A DNA stretch of 41,190 nucleotides from assembly GCA_949287505.1 (NCBI GenBank), contig CASEGX010000122.1, positions 1-41,190 of the forward strand. The letters run 5' to 3'. The first letter of the stretch is position 1. Every line of letters begins with the position of its first letter. The notes below the pieces were generated by a model. It made no database searches, had not been told where the DNA came from, and saw only the letters and a list, made by a program, of their open reading frames with translations. Below are positions 39,518 to 41,190 of the stretch, piece by piece. The translations under genes and the position numbers were made by a program. This stretch comes from an uncultured Spirochaetales bacterium (lineage in GTDB: Bacteria; Spirochaetota; Spirochaetia; Sphaerochaetales; Sphaerochaetaceae).

Positions 39518-41190
39518 TCACCTTCCAAGAAACGCTTCAGGCCCCTTCTCTGCAACTCTTATCAGATTCTTTATTCCGGAAGTAGGAGCTCCTGCAAAGA
39601 TACCTATACCTTCTGCAATATCCTTCACTCCTTCAAGGAAAGGCTTATCAGATGCGACTATATCCTCTAATCCTGAGAATACCTTGGTGATACCAGGGAA
39701 CATATCAACGCCATTGCCGTAATAATCCCGCTCCCCTGTCATGATACGCTGGACCATAAGGGAGATATCAGAACCGAAGACCGGTGTTGATTCGATTCCC
39801 TGTGTCAGGAACCAGTAGCCCATCTTCAATGCGCGGTCCTTCGCATCATCGTCGTCCTCGAAGCCATCCGCAATGAGTCCAAGCATAAGACCTGCCATGC
39901 CATAAGCAACGACAGAACCAACGATCTTACCGAACTGCCTGTTCCTGCCAAAGCCTATATTGTCCCAGACAAGGTTGTTCCAGATTACCGAAAGCGACGA
40001 CTGGAACTGAAGGAATATCTTCATAATCTCACTGGATGAACGGAAAAGAGAAGGAAGCTCTGTGCTATCACCAGCAGGCTGAACACGGAGAACGATATCA
40101 TCAGCTGTCTTTACTGCAACAGCATCCGCCAGTGCCGTATCCATTCCTGCATTCAGGTTATCCTGCAGGGCTTTCTCATATGCTCCAAGCCATCCTCCGG
40201 CTACCATGATCTTATCTGTCCAGGAAAGCCCGAGCTGACCTACTTCCTCAAACTTGTTCATAGCCCTTCTTGCTTTTGAAGATGTGACTTCACCTCTCCT
40301 CTCGAGGGCCTCCTGAAGAACAGTATTCATGGTCCTATGCTTCATCATCGATGATTTCTCATAGATGAAATTGAGAGCAGCGCCCCTGTCCTGGGCAAGC
40401 TTGATATATCCCCTCAGAAGCGTCGCAGGACTCATATCCTGCAGGAACGGCCATGCAGATGTAGTGAACTGCAGAACGATTCCTGGGAGCTTCCATCCAA
40501 GGTATGCTGAACCTACTCTTCCCCTGAGATTCTTTATCACCTTATCAAGGTTAGGAGTATTGGATTTTCTTCCTGAATACGGATCTATGACATAATCGAT
40601 ATATCCCTGGATCTCCTTCATAAGCGCGGGAGAATATACCCTGTCTACCATAGAGATAAGCTCCGTAGCATTGTTTCCGAATACGCCTCTTGTCTTCTTT
40701 GCATATCCTGCAAATTCGATGAGATGCTCCTGATTCCTTACTGATTTGTTCCATACTTCCAGAAGGGAAAGGTTTACACCTCGCTGATGACGAGGAGATA
40801 TCGCTATTCTCGATATGGTCATGCCTTTGTCGAGAGCTGCATTGAAGTCTCCTGTATTAAGATTGAACAACGCATCTGCCATATCATTCCTGAAGCTCTC
40901 GCCCCTTAGATCTGTCCTCATTATCGGGAGATAATTCCTCACTCTCTTAAGAGGAGTGTTGTATGTCTCGACAGATGCACTGTTCATCCTTCTGAAGTTC
41001 TCAGGGTCTGCAAAGTCCTCCCTTATTGAATCAGCAAGCTCAAGAAGATTCCTCTCTGACAGCTCATCCTCTGCAATGGCAAGCGCTTCCTGGAACCGCC
41101 TGTCTCCGAGAGCCTTCAGTTCATCGCTATCGACTATCGTTCCTGGGGACATCGTCTCAGGAATGAAATTGCCATTCTCATCGATTCTGC
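39518..41190 (-). CDS. Large phage virion/polyvalent-type protein, 5' part beyond right edge
   Basis: The frame is open from the stop at 39518 through the right edge; an internal ATG at 41152 is not the likely start, because the 12 codons before it still read as coding (RIDENGNFIPET). At least 556 residues are present. The visible part is mostly helical (FLQFQSSLSVIWNNLVWDNI), with a hydrophobic stretch near the end (IVGSVVAYGMAGLMLGLIA) followed by an acidic EDDDDAKD. This resembles the C-terminal helical part of very large internal virion or polyvalent proteins of podovirus-like phages. No enzyme motif is visible in this part. About 155 bases between this gene and module 2 hold nothing I recognise. 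Confidence 0.7.
   Translation of the reverse strand, partial: RIDENGNFIPETMSPGTIVDSDELKALGDRRFQEALAIAEDELSERNLLELADSIREDFADPENFRRMNSASVETYNTPLKRVRNYLPIMRTDLRGESFRNDMADALFNLNTGDFNAALDKGMTISRIAISPRHQRGVNLSLLEVWNKSVRNQEHLIEFAGYAKKTRGVFGNNATELISMVDRVYSPALMKEIQGYIDYVIDPYSGRKSNTPNLDKVIKNLRGRVGSAYLGWKLPGIVLQFTTSAWPFLQDMSPATLLRGYIKLAQDRGAALNFIYEKSSMMKHRTMNTVLQEALERRGEVTSSKARRAMNKFEEVGQLGLSWTDKIMVAGGWLGAYEKALQDNLNAGMDTALADAVAVKTADDIVLRVQPAGDSTELPSLFRSSSEIMKIFLQFQSSLSVIWNNLVWDNIGFGRNRQFGKIVGSVVAYGMAGLMLGLIADGFEDDDDAKDRALKMGYWFLTQGIESTPVFGSDISLMVQRIMTGERDYYGNGVDMFPGITKVFSGLEDIVASDKPFLEGVKDIAEGIGIFAGAPTSGIKNLIRVAEKGPEAFLGR

Noticed and set aside
1-41190. CRISPR array or restriction-modification system
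   Set aside because: No regularly spaced direct repeats and no cas, methylase or restriction motifs were seen.

Overview
The window looks like a chromosome fragment of a spirochaete (Spirochaetota, perhaps a gut Treponema/Sphaerochaeta relative) carrying the left part of a prophage. The main clue is the minus-strand order spoVG, tRNA-Gln, rplY, pth, tilS, ftsH, which matches the gene order I know from Borrelia and other spirochaetes. The protein sequences are typically bacterial with Gram-negative-type lipoproteins. The species assignment is inference.

Positions 1 to about 29,200 are chromosomal. From left to right: a HAD hydrolase cut by the left edge; a three-gene amino-acid ABC transporter, convergent with a D-aminoacylase that is co-transcribed with a DNA-binding Fic-fold protein lacking its catalytic motif; an FAD oxidoreductase and tRNA-Leu; a MATE exporter divergent from a DUF362/GNAT/TatD operon; a class II aldolase; the infC-rpmI-rplT operon; yidD; a long minus-strand housekeeping operon (SMUG1-type uracil-DNA glycosylase, ispE, spoVG, tRNA-Gln, rplY, pth, tilS, ftsH, lepA, udk); a HAD phosphatase and a long-chain acyl-CoA synthetase; and a methylthioadenosine salvage pair (mtaD, mtnA).

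At 29,212-29,252 lies the 3' part of a tRNA-Gly(GCC) gene whose 5' half is missing. Its own terminator sits on the left, and everything to the right looks like phage. This is the left attachment site of a prophage that runs off the right edge of the window. The prophage holds a membrane/lysis-like cluster with two genes overlapping in different frames, an XRE-ImmA regulator, an XkdX-like protein, two lipoproteins, T7-type tail-fibre genes and the end of a large virion-type protein.

The most unusual content is in the prophage. (1) Two paralogous type I toxin-antitoxin modules lie about 7 kb apart in opposite orientation. Each encodes a 23-residue membrane peptide, has complementary mRNA ends, and has a convergent antisense RNA with its own promoter and terminator. 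(2) A 139-bp perfect inverted repeat flanks two alternative C-termini of the tail fibre, which is the layout of a phase-variable invertible segment. (3) A 22-bp directional element precedes three phage transcription units and may be a phage-specific promoter. (4) Two compact structured RNAs with promoter and terminator signals lie in the 900-bp stretch beside immA. No integrase or invertase gene is visible here; if present, they must lie to the right of the window.
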